Positions 1-11,900 of a stretch of DNA of 64,000 nt are shown here, piece after piece (positions within the stretch are counted from its first letter, which is position 1; the number at the start of each line of letters is the position of its first letter). The stretch comes from Liolophura sinensis. Taxonomy: Eukaryota > Mollusca > Polyplacophora > Chitonida > Chitonidae. The stretch covers positions 33,573,979 to 33,637,978 of the forward strand of contig NC_088302.1 in NCBI RefSeq assembly GCF_032854445.1, written 5' to 3'. The notes below the pieces were generated by a model, which worked only from the letters and a program-made list of their open reading frames with translations, was not told where the DNA came from and did no database searches. The position numbers were made by a program, and so were the translations under genes.

Positions 1-1287
1 TTTTTTTCGATTTTGTTAGCAGCAGAACTCCAACACCGTTCAACATAGAAGTTCAAAATTTTGCACACATAATCTAGCGGAAATTTTCTAGGGGTATATT
101 TTTTTTTTTTTTGCTATGTCACGTGGTTCGGCCACCATATTGGATTTTGTGTATAATCTTTAAAAATCTTCTTCTCCAGAACAACTGAACCGATCATTGT
201 CAAATTTAACATGCAACTAGTAGGTCATGAGTTCTTTAAAGTTTGCGAAAATGGTTTACTTCCGATCAAAACTCTGGAAGCTCGCCATTGGTCGAATTTA
301 TGACGTCACAAAAAGTTCTCAAAGTTCATTTGTTCTGAACGAATTCTGATGTATCTTGAGCTGCTGATTCCGAATCTGGTTGTATTTTTTGCATATCTGT
401 GTAACTTTTTGAGATATGAGCAAAAAACTAAAAAAATTACGTAATTTCAATGGCGTTTTAATCGAGAACTATGGCAGCTAGAAATGTGCAAATTGCATGA
501 AAATGTAGTTCAAGACACGCTCTTTCGATCATTCGTCAACGGATTTGAGCTCCGATCAATAGTTTTCTCGCTAGAAGCGTTTAAAAAACAACACCGTTTT
601 TGTTTAGAAAAAGATGGGAATCCTATTGCTTTAACATGGAGTTAGATGGGGAATGGACTGGATTTGCAGTATTTGACCTGATGCTTTCGGCTACACTGTC
701 CGTGATCTCCCGAAACGGTTGTAGGATGACATTCAGCTATACAGTACTATATTAGATGGCGTAGAGATCTAACTACAACAGTAAACGGCATGCAACTGTA
801 AAAGTTAGCTTTGTTTTGCGTAGACCTCGTCCTCTTTACTATACGTTAAACAGACCAGGGTGATTGACAGATATGGACATGTGCCCTGGTATAACTGCTG
901 ACTTTCTAACGATGGCCGAGCTATCAGTGGAGCTGTGAGTCTGTGCATGGCAGGTCGTAGATTGAGATGTGAATCTTCAAACTTGCTGTTACACTGGTCG
1001 TGTTTTTGCCTTATTTCTTACAATTAGCGGGCTAAGTCTGCCAAGAAACGACCGTTTTTCACTAGGCATAGCGTAGCATCATCAAGGTCTCCGATCTATT
1101 CGAGGGAATGCAAATGACTGGCCGACTGCCTCAGTGACAAACGGTGTAAGGTCGCATGGAAACTTTAAAAGCCGTGTATGTGGCGCATGTATCCTTCGAA
1201 TTCGAACTTCGAAACATGAAGGAGAAAACGTCACCGATCCGATCCGGGATCCCGGCCTAGGATCTGCTATTCGCAGATCCATTCTAG
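1..1287 (+). mobile_element. Helitron-like repeat, copy A (5' end cut by window)
   Basis: First of three tandemly placed copies of a ~1.3 kb AT-rich repeat. The same text (for example the stretch after TTGTTAGCAGCAG) recurs at offsets of about 1304 and 1316 bp. The copy ends in an 8-bp perfect stem GGATCTGC/GCAGATCC (1260-1267 and 1273-1280, loop TATTC), then ATT and CTAG (1284-1287). A 3' hairpin a few bases before a terminal CTRR is the classical Helitron 3' signature, but no Rep/helicase ORF is present. It would therefore be non-autonomous. An ordinary tandem satellite is the main alternative. Confidence 0.55.
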
Positions 1288-1290
1288 TTA
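1240..1290 (+). repeat. Conserved palindromic 3' terminus (copy A)
   Basis: Two adjacent palindromes, CCGGGATCCCGG and the hairpin GGATCTGC-TATTC-GCAGATCC, precede CTAG. The same block occurs at 2557-2603 and 4728-4775 and is the best conserved part of the repeat. Confidence 0.8.
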
Positions 1291-1307
1291 TTATTATTAT
1301 TTTTTTT

Positions 1308-2600
1308 TCACCGACCTTGTTAGCAGCAGAACTCAAACACCATTCAATATATAGATCTCAAATTTTGTACACACAATCTGGCGGAGATTTTCTAGACATA
1401 TAATTTTTTTTTTTTTCTCATGTCACGTGGTTCGGCCGCCATATTGGATTTTGTGTAAAATCTTTAAAAATCTTCTTCTCCAGAACCACTGAACCGATCG
1501 TTTTCAAATTTGACATGCAGCTAGTAGGTCACGAGTTCTTTAAAGTTTGCGAAAATGGTTCACTTCCGGTCAAAATTCTGGAAGCTCGCTATTGGTCGAA
1601 TTTGTGACGTCACAAAAAGTTCTCAAGGTTCAAATGTTCTGAACGTATTCTGATGTATCTTGAGCTGCTGATTCTGAATCTGCTTGTATTTTTTTGGTAT
1701 CTGCAAAACTTTTTGAGATATAAGCAAAAAACTCAAAAAAGTTACGTAAGTTCAATGACCTGTAACTCGAGAACTATGGCAGCTAGAAATGTGCAACCTG
1801 CACCAAATTGTAGCCCAAGACATGCTCTTTCGAGCATTCGTCAACGGATTTGAACTCCGATCAAAAGTTTTTTCGCTACAAGCGTTTAAATGACAACACC
1901 GTTTTTTGTTTAGAAAAAGACGGGAATCCCATTGATTTAACATGGAGTTAGAAGGGGACTGGACTGGGATTGTAGTATTTAACCTGATGCTTTCGCCTAC
2001 ACTGTCCGTGATCTTACGAAACGGTTGTAGGATGACATTGATTCCAGTTCCCATCTAACTCCAGTACTCTATTAGATGGCGTAAAGATCTAACTACAACA
2101 GCCAACGACGTGGACCTGTAAAAGTTAGCTTTGTTTTGCGCAGACCTTGTCCTCTTTACTATACGTTAAACAGGCCAGGGAGATTGACAGATATATATAT
2201 GTGCCCTGGTCGAAGTGCTGACTTTCTAACGATGGCCGAGCTATCAGTGGAGCAGTGAGTCCGTGCATGGCAGGTCGTGGATTGAGATGTGAATGTACAA
2301 ACTTGCTGTTACACTGGTCGTGTTTTTGCCTTATTTCTTACAAATAGCGGGCTAAATCTGCCAAGAAACGACCGTTTTTCACTGGGCATAGCGTAGCATC
2401 ATTAGGGTCGCCGATCTATTCGAGGGAATACAAATGACCGGCCGACTGCCTCAGTGATAAACGGTGTAAGGTCGCATGGAAACTTTGAAAGCCGTGTATG
2501 TGGAACATGTGTCCTTCGAACACAGAACATGAAGGGGAAAACCTCATCGATCCGATCCGGGATCCCGGCCTAGGATCTGCTATTCGCAGATCCATTCTAG
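1308..2600 (+). mobile_element. Helitron-like repeat, copy B
   Basis: A full-length-looking copy of about 1293 bp starting at TCACCGACC (5' TC, as expected for Helitrons) and ending at CTAG (2597-2600). The 3' hairpin is at 2573-2593. It is separated from copy A by a short T/TTA-rich spacer (1288-1307). It is closely similar to copy A over its whole length with scattered substitutions. Short ORFs inside are broken and unsupported. Confidence 0.55.
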
Positions 2601-2623
2601 TTCTTATTATTATTATTTTTTTT

Positions 2624-2778
2624 TCACCGACCTTGTTAGCAGCAGTTACTCAAACACCGTTCAACATAGAGGTCTCAAATTTTGTACACACAATCTGGCG
2701 GAGATTTTCCAGGGGTACATTTTTTGTTTTTTTCTTATGTCACGTGGTTCGGCCGCCATATTGGATTTTGTTTAAAAC

Positions 2779-2809
<31 letters not shown>

Positions 2810-4772
2810 ACCGATCGTTTGCAAATTTGACATGCAGCTAGTAAGTCACGAGTTCTTTAAAGTTTGCGAAAATGGTTCACTTCCGGTCAAAACTCTGGAA
2901 GCTCGCCATTGGTCGAATTTGTGACGTCACAAAAAGTTCTCAAAGTTCAATTGTTCTCAGCGTATTCTGATGTATCTTGAGCTGTCGATTTCGAATCTGG
3001 TTGTATTTTTTGCATATCTGTGTAACTTTTTGAGATATTAGCAAAAAACTCAAAAAAGTTACGTAACTTCAAGGACCTGTAACTCAAGAACTAAGGCAGC
3101 TAGAAATGTGCAACCTGCACCAAAGTGTAGCCCAAGACATGCTCTTTCGAGCATTCGTCAACAGATTTGAGCTCCGATCAATAGTTTTCTCGCTAGGAGC
3201 ATTTAAATGACAACACCGTTTTTTGTTTAGAAAAAGATGGGAATCCTGTTGCTTTAACATGGAGTTAGATGGGGACTGCACTGGGTTTGTAGTATTTGAC
3301 CTGATGCTTTCGGCTACACTGTCCGTGATCTCCAGAAACGGTTGTGCTATGACATTCAGTCCAGTTCCCATCTAACTCCAGTACTCTATTAGATGGCGTA
3401 GAGATCTAACTACAACAGCAAACGACGTGGACCTGTAAAAGTTAGCTTTGTTTTGCCCAGACCTTGTTTTCTTTACTATACGCTAACCAGGCCAGGGTGA
3501 TTGACAGATATGGACATGTGCCGTGGTCCAGGTGTTGACTTTCTGACAACAGCCGAGCTATGAGTAGAGCTGTGAGTCTGTGCATGGCAGGTCGTGGATT
3601 GAGACGTGGAAGTTCAAATTTGCTGTTACACGGGCTGTGTTTTTGCATTATTCCTTACATAAAGCCAGCCAAGTCTGCCAAGGAATAACCGTTTTTTCAC
3701 TGGGCATAGTGTCGCATAGGGAATGATCGGCCGACTGCCTCAGTGACAAACGGTGTAAGGTCGCATTTAGACATTAAAAGCCGTGTAGCTAGTTATGTGT
3801 TGATTTTCGACCAATAACTTATGTTCTCATATAAAAGATGAAAGCATAAAGAAAATTTGTATGTAGACTTGAAGTGAGGTTTGCGACTTCCTTGGGGACT
3901 ACGTGAGATATACAATAGTGTGGGTGGTAGGGGAGATGCTGGCGAAATTTTCTAAGACTTGACCTAATTACACAAGGATTTAAACGCTAACCGTCTTCCG
4001 TCTGCGTGGTGTGACGCCTGTCAGTCATGTCAGAGTTCGATCCCAGCTTAGCCAATTTGTCAGGGGATAAAAATGTTGTGAATTTTAAGGTTTCAAGTAG
4101 GCTGCTAGGCGTAGTTCGATGTTCTGATGACGAATTTGGTTGTTTTTCCTTTGTCCGACGCATGGTTTTGTCGCCAATTGCCATCAAAGTGCGAAAAAGT
4201 GCAATTTTTGCCCATGTTTGGCCGTCACGTGACACAAAACTGCTGCAGCTGTGGAGCTGAAAATCACTGAGTACAAAGGGCAATATGCGCACTGTAGGCG
4301 TGCGTAAAATCATGGAAGTGTGTCAATAAATGTGGGAGTTGCAATGCTTCAAATATTGTCCAAGGGCCGATTGGCTATATTTGGCACTTTGACGTCCCCA
4401 TGTTATATGATGCATTTTAAATGCATTTGCGACTGGGATAAAGGCACGAACAATGTAAGCATGCTACCCGACGTAGTTTAACGTCCTGATCATGAATCTG
4501 GAATTATTTCTTTCCGGAGACGCATAGTTTTGCTGCAAATGGCGATGAAAACGCGAAAAAGCGCAATTTTTCACCATATTTGGAGATCTATTGCGAGGAA
4601 ACCGTAACAGCCGTAAAGCTGAAAATCACCGAGTGCAAAGCGCTAAATACGTACACTATGTGTGCCGAAAATCTTTGATCTGTGTCAACAACCACAGGAC
4701 ATGCAGGGGAAAATGTCATCGATCCGATCCGGGATCCCGGCCTAGGATCTGCTATTCGCAGATCCATTCTAG
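2624..4772 (+). mobile_element. Helitron-like repeat, copy C, with a different 3' interior
   Basis: The left ~1.15 kb (2624 to about 3790) is homologous to copies A and B. It then departs into ~930 bp of different sequence before ending in the identical hairpin (4745-4765) and CTAG (4769-4772). The private segment contains two diverged direct repeats of ~362 bp period: GACGCATGGTTTTG near 4157 and GACGCATAGTTTTG near 4519. A shared terminus with an exchanged interior is typical of rolling-circle elements that acquire sequence. Confidence 0.5.
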
Positions 4773-4814
4773 TTATTATTGTTTTTGTATTGAGACTTTG
4801 TCATTTTGACATCA

Positions 4815-4985
4815 CGCATTCTGTGGGCTAGTGGTTGGTTTCCTAGTGAAGCACAGTGACCCAGGAGCCTCCCACCAGTGTGGTTGCTGTGAATGGGCAC
4901 GCACTGGTTTCTTCTAGCCATACACCTGATGTGGGTAATTTAAGAGAAAAATTCTTAAGTACAGCATTCAAGTAACTTGGAGAGC
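4815..4985 (+). mobile_element. Diverged SINE, family 1
   Basis: Recognisable blocks of the family 1 SINE: GTGACCCAGGAGCCTCCCACC, a degenerate middle, and the tail AAATTCTTAAGTACAGC. It is heavily diverged and so an old copy. Confidence 0.5.
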
Positions 4986-5770
4986 ATGGGACTTGGCCAA
5001 TTGGGTACGATGTTTGTCTTTCATTGGCTAAGTCAAACTCATTTCAAACTTGTTCTCGGGCACAGAATTTTCAAGTTTCCTCTAGCTTTCATTGCTTTCG
5101 GTGTCATGGAGCCGTGGAGGTAATAATCGATTGATGGTATTGTCTTGTTTAATCTTACACAAAGTTGGCTGGTGAGACCACTTGCCTTTCATCATACAGG
5201 CCTCGGGTATACCGTGTCAAAAGCCAATGTCAGTCAGTGGTTTATTCTGGTTTTCTGAACAATTGCCTTATTTATTCAACCTTTTCAACCACCTAAGTTA
5301 CCAGTATTTCTTGAAAAGTTCTGAGAGAACTGTAGGGTGTAGAGAAATAATCTGCTTTTATGAAAACTTTCATCTTTAGTGACACAAACAAATCATTTTT
5401 GGTGTTATTTTCATAATTGTGTGCATAAATTACACCGAAAAAAGTGCTTTAGCAGTTGAAAAGGTTGTATATTTATGGTAATATTCTGCCCCATATTATA
5501 TGAGTGAAAAATACCCGAGTATGGCATTAAACAACAACAACAACAAAAAATCCTTTTTGGTATAAGTTATTTCCCCTTATAAATGGAGCCATTCTCATGG
5601 AAATAGATACTGGAAAGAAATTCACTTTATTACGGTTTCATGACCCAATCAGATTCCACCCTGGTTAATGATGGCAGATAAATCTTTGCTCTATTAATGA
5701 TGGATGAGCCTGTATATGTAAATACATGGTCTTCAAGTTTAACTGAAAAGGAATATATTGTTGGTTATAG

Positions 5771-5908
5771 GTTCTGCACATGGTTTGCCTATCACTTGAG
5801 TAACTTTCAGTTTCGCTGGAGCTGGGAAGACTGGACTATAGCAACACAGTTAGACCCAGAGTTACCAAAACCCAAGTTTGTCCGAGAAGTCTTACATCGT
5901 TGTCTGAG
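5771..5908 (+). CDS. NCBP1: NCBP1 exon a
   Basis: Acceptor TTATAG before 5771, donor GTAGGT at 5909. Encodes [17 protein letters not shown] and [14 protein letters not shown] of the middle MIF4G-like region. It begins with the last base of a split codon. First NCBP1 exon recognisable in the window. Confidence 0.93.
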
Positions 5909-8900
5909 GTAGGTGTCACATACTACTTGTTATGTCAACGATAATCATTTTTCTGTGTAGTTTAGTGAAATATTCTTGAGTACAGTGTAACACACCAGTC
6001 AAATAAATAAAAATATTCTGTTGAGTTCACGTTTCCAGGCTGCTCACTTGTGCTGTTTTCCAGTATTTTGCAGCAGTATATATTTAGTATAGCATACCTA
6101 ACCGCTCTTCCTACAGGTGGCTAGTCGGCACAAGCATTGTTTCTTACGCTTATTTCAAAGACATCATAGCCTGGAATTATGGAAAATTATGTTATTCCTG
6201 GAAGTTGCTTTTTTTTTTTTTTTTTTTTGTAAAGAGGCCTGACCCGCTAAGTCCTGTGGCTGAAACTTGCTCATAAATGTATGTCTGACTGCATTGTGGG
6301 ATGTTGTATAAAGTGATATTATTCTGGAGCCACTTTCACACAGCGTCAAGTGCATTTGCAATTGCTGCTTAAAGCTTAGCTACGTTTCCCTATATGCTCA
6401 GTATATAACTTTTTTCTAAAACAGGGCCTAGTGTATGGTAAAAAAAAAAAAAACAACAAAAAAAAAAATGAACCAAAAAATAAAGGCCATCATCAAGTAC
6501 AACTAAAAATGCCTTTTTAAAGGCATATAAATGTTAAAAGATATTATTTTCGGTGCTGAAACGTACAAGTTTCCAGTAGAATGTCATCCCATGTTCCAAG
6601 TAAACTTCAAAACACCTTTCTAAAATCAGAACTCACAGAATCAGGAAAAATGGGCAAGGTAGTCATGGACGATATTTATGGTATATGTGGAAAAAAACTA
6701 TTGGTCCTCTCATCGCAGGTTATCTTATCATCAGAGACTGGTAGACACCTGTCCAGAGAGCTTCTCCAGCCTTCTGCCCATCAAGCCTGCAGCATTTTAC
6801 AAGTACGACAGAGAGGGTGCAGGTGTGTACACATGTAAAAGTATTTGAGGTTAAAAGAAAAAATAAAATATGAAATGCATGCATTTAACTGGAGCTCTGT
6901 AAGCATGCTACATTTTCAGTTTGGTAAGAATGAGTATGAGTGATATATCCATGTATTCTAATTTCAGCAGGTCTCCTTAACTTCTGGGTTCTTCCACCTA
7001 TAAACTTGGCTGCCATCACATGAGTGAACAGTTATTGAGCATGGCATTGAACAGCAATCAGATAACTAAATGAATTTAATTAAGCACATATTTTTGATGA
7101 AGTGAAGATTGTATCAGGAAATTAAGATGTGAGAGCTGCTTTTGTGGCTTAACATCATAATCTTTCATTTTGCCTCTAATATATCGGCCATGTCAGCATG
7201 GGAATATCGAAGTTCAGTGGTCTCTCAGCTGCTCCAGCAGGTAGACGGTATGAAATTAGTGTGTTGAAGAATCTGCTTCTCTCAAGAAACATGAGAGAGT
7301 CAGGTCTGAACAATTCCTGCAGACCACTAGTATTTGCTTTTCCTCCAAAACTTGGAGATCTCTCATCCATTCTAGGTATTTTGGGGGAAAGGCCTGACTC
7401 TGGGTAAGTACAGATCATCTCTGATTGTGTTTGTAGGAGAGTTACCTGGCACGATGGTGGCTCACAAACTCATGCAGGCCATCAAATCCAAATGTTCTCC
7501 GGAGGAAGCAGCTGAAATACTGAAGGAATTACCCAACCCATTAGCAGAGGAAGAACGTGAGTATAGGGAGAAAGTAGCAGAGAGCTACTAAAAATAAGTT
7601 GCATTAAACCAATAGCGTTTAGATACACTGTCATAGGGCATATGCAACTCGGGTAAGACCACAAAAGAGCATCTCCTTGGCAGACAGAAGACCAAGGTTC
7701 AATCCTGAATTAGATCAAGTGTCAGACATCAAAATCCGCAATCCTCATCACATGGCACTCAGCATAATCAGTGGTCAAAATAATCTGCCTGTCTCAGAAA
7801 GGTAACTTTTTTTTCATCTTTCACTTAGAAAAATACCTTTCTGAGACAGGTGAATTTAAGATGACTGTTCTTGGATTTTTTTTTTTTTTTTTTTGATTGT
7901 TGTTTTGTGCCGTACTCAAGAATATTTCACTTATGCGACGGCGGCCAGCATTATGGTGGGTGGAAAACGGGCGGAGCCCAGGGGGAAACCCAAGACCATC
8001 CCACAAAGTTTTGAGAAAGTGTCACTACGTACCTCTGGCACATCTGTGTAATCGAACAGCCTGAAGACGACACTGGGGAGAGGGTACTGGACATCCTCAT
8101 GGTGCCCGGGGGGAATGATCTGAGGTAAGGTGTGCTGTAAATCCTCACTGAGCACGCTGTCAAACGCCAGGTACGGTCGTAACACCTGCTTCTCCAGCCA
8201 CTTGTTGTTCCGCAGGTTGGTGATTTGTGCCCACAATGAGTCCAGGTACTGTAGGACGAACGCAGGCAAAAATACATACATCACGTTTTTTCATCTGTCA
8301 CTTAGAAAAATACCTTTCGGAGACAGGTGAATTTAAGATGACTTTTTTTTTTTTTTTGATTGTTGTTTTATGCCATACTTAAGAATATTTCACTTATGCG
8401 ACGGCGGCCAGCATTATGGTGGGTGGAAACCAGGCAGAGCCCGGGGGATACCCACGACCATCCGCAGGTTGCTGACAGACCTTCCCACGTACAGCCGGAG
8501 AGGAAGCCAGCATAAGCTGGTCTTGAACTCACAGCGACCGCATTGGTGAGAGGCTTTTGGGTCACTACGCTGCGCTAGTGCGCTAACCGACTGAGCCACG
8601 GAGGCCCCTGACCATTCTTGGAAGTTTCTGAAATATTTTGGGACAAAATTCAGTATATTCATCTTAGAACTTAAGAATTTTCTTTTCAGTTTTGACACCA
8701 TCTGTTTTTTGGCCATTCTCTGTATTGAAAGTGCTGCATTTTTTTTCTATGGTAGGATTAAACTCATGACAATTATTGTTATCTTTACTTTGAAATGTAT
8801 GCAACAGTATCATGTAAATTAGGGATGAAAGGACCTGGCATGGTCATGACGGTAAGGCGAAGAATCAGACCCAGAAACGGATTATAAGAAAGTGCAAATT

Positions 8901-11900
8901 TCAAAATGCCAGCTCAGTTCTGTAAATTTTATAGAAGAGATGGTTGCTTAGTAATAACTGGCCAAATATGTACTCTCGATCAAAAACACCAAGTGTCGAA
9001 ATTTGAAAGACATCCTTCATGATACAGTGAACTAACAAAGTCACTGTGGAGAACGCGTAGCACTTGGAGAAAGAGTTCAAAAGAAGTGGTTTATTTCTCT
9101 TTCACTGGAAACATTTTTTTGTGTGAGTGAAGTGATAAGCTAACATTTATAAAATACATGAACGTGTTTTCATGAATCAGAATTAAGATACAGCTGTAAT
9201 TGTAAAAGCATGCTAATACATGTGGTAACTAAATCAAAATCATACGTCAGTCAGGCTGGACAGCACATGTGGTCGCCTATCATGACCTTACCATGCTACA
9301 GTATGTGTGATATGTACTATAATTGTAAGGCTGAAAGTTACATTTGTTATATATTTGTTTATAACTGGAAAAGAGAATTAAGGCAGAGCTGAAAACACAA
9401 GAGGCTTTACATTGCTATAGTCATTTTTGCTTTTTGAGGGGCACATTTTTTTGCACTTGGCCTGATTCCACCACACATCCCCTACCCCACCCGTATCATA
9501 CCAGGTCCTTTGCACCACATCAAAAAAGATCCTACAGTCGTTCACACAGTGACTTGTAATTTGTATTTTAAATCAAAGCAATACTGCAAGGATATTCTGT
9601 TTATGTTTTGCAGATGAGCCGTCCCATCATCCGCTGAAGATTGATGTTTTTGTGTCCACGTTACTTCATTTGGCTCAGAAGTCCTTCAGTCATTCCTTCG
9701 CAGCTATAGCCAAGTAAGCATGCTGTCTTGTCTGTAGGGAAGGAGGGGTATTTTACCAAACTGAGGTTATTAATAAAATAGTGGTTATTAATGAAAAAAG
9801 GACAGATGGTCTGGATGGTTGCCATGTATTATTAGCAATTGGGTGCTTTACATAGGTCCCTGGTTCGACACCCAGTATGTTTTGAGTCCGTGTTCTTCAC
9901 TAGAACCTGACTGTGCTGTACCCCGAACGTGTAAGTTCTAAACAGCGATAATGCTTCTACCAAAACTGCAACAACTGGTTGACTCATATCAGTATAATGG
10001 ATCGGCCCGCGCGGCTTGCTCACCTTCGGTAAGGTGTCTGAGTGAAGCAGCACTAGATAAAAGAGCGGTGGAAATCCGTCCTGTAACAAGGAGGCACATT
10101 ACATATGACTGAAAAATTTTTAAGTACAACACTAAACCCCAAGTACCCACACACTCACTCAATCTACCAAGACTGTTTTTAAATAACATTCACAAAACTG
10201 ATATGTTCATCTATGAAAGCTGTGTCATTACTGATCTTCCAGAGAAGTAATGCATAATCAACCAGTCAACTACCACCTATTTTTGGGAGACGCCTGTTGA
10301 CTGATTATTATTAGTTCGTTGACATGTGATTAGGTGTTTGACTTTGAGGTGGCTGGTTCCTGCAGTGGTTAGGTATATGTAATTTACAGCGTTATAACCT
10401 GCGGTTTACCCATGAAGTATCAATTCCAAATAGCAGTAAGATCACACCAATTTATATTTTTCTTATATGGGCAGAATAATTTTTTTTTAAATGTCAGAAG
10501 AAGGTTTCACAATAAAAATAAAACTGGAAAATCATCTTGTATGCGAGAAATGTGAAGTCATTAGGCCTCTTGAAGCCATATTTTCATGATCAGAAAACCT
10601 TGCACAAACAACACCCAAGATCAGATAAAATAAAAAGGTAGACCTTAATTTTTTTTTTTTTTCATTTTTGCCAGGAAATGTTGTTAGAACTCAACTTGCA
10701 TTTGAAAAGAAATTTGTCGAGTCGTACAGAACCCATACAAATCCATGATAACGTGTCGTTTTCTCTGACAAGATACAAACACCTTCAGCTTGCCCAGCTG
10801 TGAGATCAGTTGGGGTGACATCACCTGAAACTGTGATATTTACAGTCATTAAGGAGTTCTCAACTCCATTGCCTTAGTCTTTTCTTGGGTAGCCATGTAT
10901 GAATTCAGATGTTTTCCTACAGTTACATTTTGTGTTATACACCTGTTGATCCTCTGATAATTTGACTAGATTTGGTAAAGGTTGTGTTGATCTGTAAAAA
11001 AAGTAAAATAACCTACAACTAAACTCGTGATTTAAATTTTCAGATTTCACTTTCTGCTGAAAAGTCTGGCGGAATCAGAAGATGGTCAAATCTGCATTTT
11101 AAAAACAATGTTTGAAGTTTGGGAAACTCATCCACAGGTTTGTCGAACTTTTTGATACTTATTTGGATAAAAATCTTTCGGCAGATTTCACTTTTTGTTG
11201 AATAATTGTGGGCCAGAAAGCTTAAAGGCAAAGCCACATTTTTGTGGCAAAGTCATTGTGATATGTTTGTGTTAATGAGACTGAAGAATTATAATTATTT
11301 TCTTTGTTTTAGATGATGGTGGTGTTGGTGGACAAAATGCTGAAGACACAGATTGTGGAATGTTCTGCTGTGGCTAATTGGCTATTCTCAAATGAAATGC
11401 AGCCACAGTTTACCAGGTATGAGAGCAGGATCTGTCTCAATCTCAAATCTGTGATCTGTGTAATGATATAGAAACATTGTGGTCTCTGAGCACAGTGATG
11501 CAATGGAACTTGCCAACACCAACACTTCTGAAAACCGACATTGAGTCAATACAAACCATCTCACCTGGCCTACTTTTATCTCAATTTACCACCCGTGTTA
11601 TTTTTATTGAATAAACCACCGCTTGTGTATTGTGAATACCAATTGGCAGGGTTCTGCCCACAATCTTCGAGCGCACCCGGCACTAGGGTTGAGTGCCCAA
11701 TGTCAGACACAAAATCTTGATGTGCCCAGCACGCCCATAAAGTGTAATCATGTTAAAACGAACATTTTTTTGTGCTACCAGGCAGGATTGGTTTACACAA
11801 ATTTTATTTTATGAACTTTATGATCTCTGATTGTGATGGTATAAACTTTGTGATCCATGATTGTAATGGTAAAAACTTTGTAATCCATGATTGTAGTGAT

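Noticed and set aside
1082..2809. Repeated short ORFs containing DPIRDPGLGSAIRRSILV
   Set aside because: They translate the palindromic terminus of the tandem repeat in several copies; frames differ outside it and no start or splice support exists.
7198..7407. 69-codon ORF between NCBP1 exons b and c
   Set aside because: It matches no part of CBP80; exons b and c join in frame without it.
8368..8716. ORFs of 65-100 codons here and at 45659-45890, 55412-55879 and 63643-63897
   Set aside because: They are translations of family 1 SINE copies.
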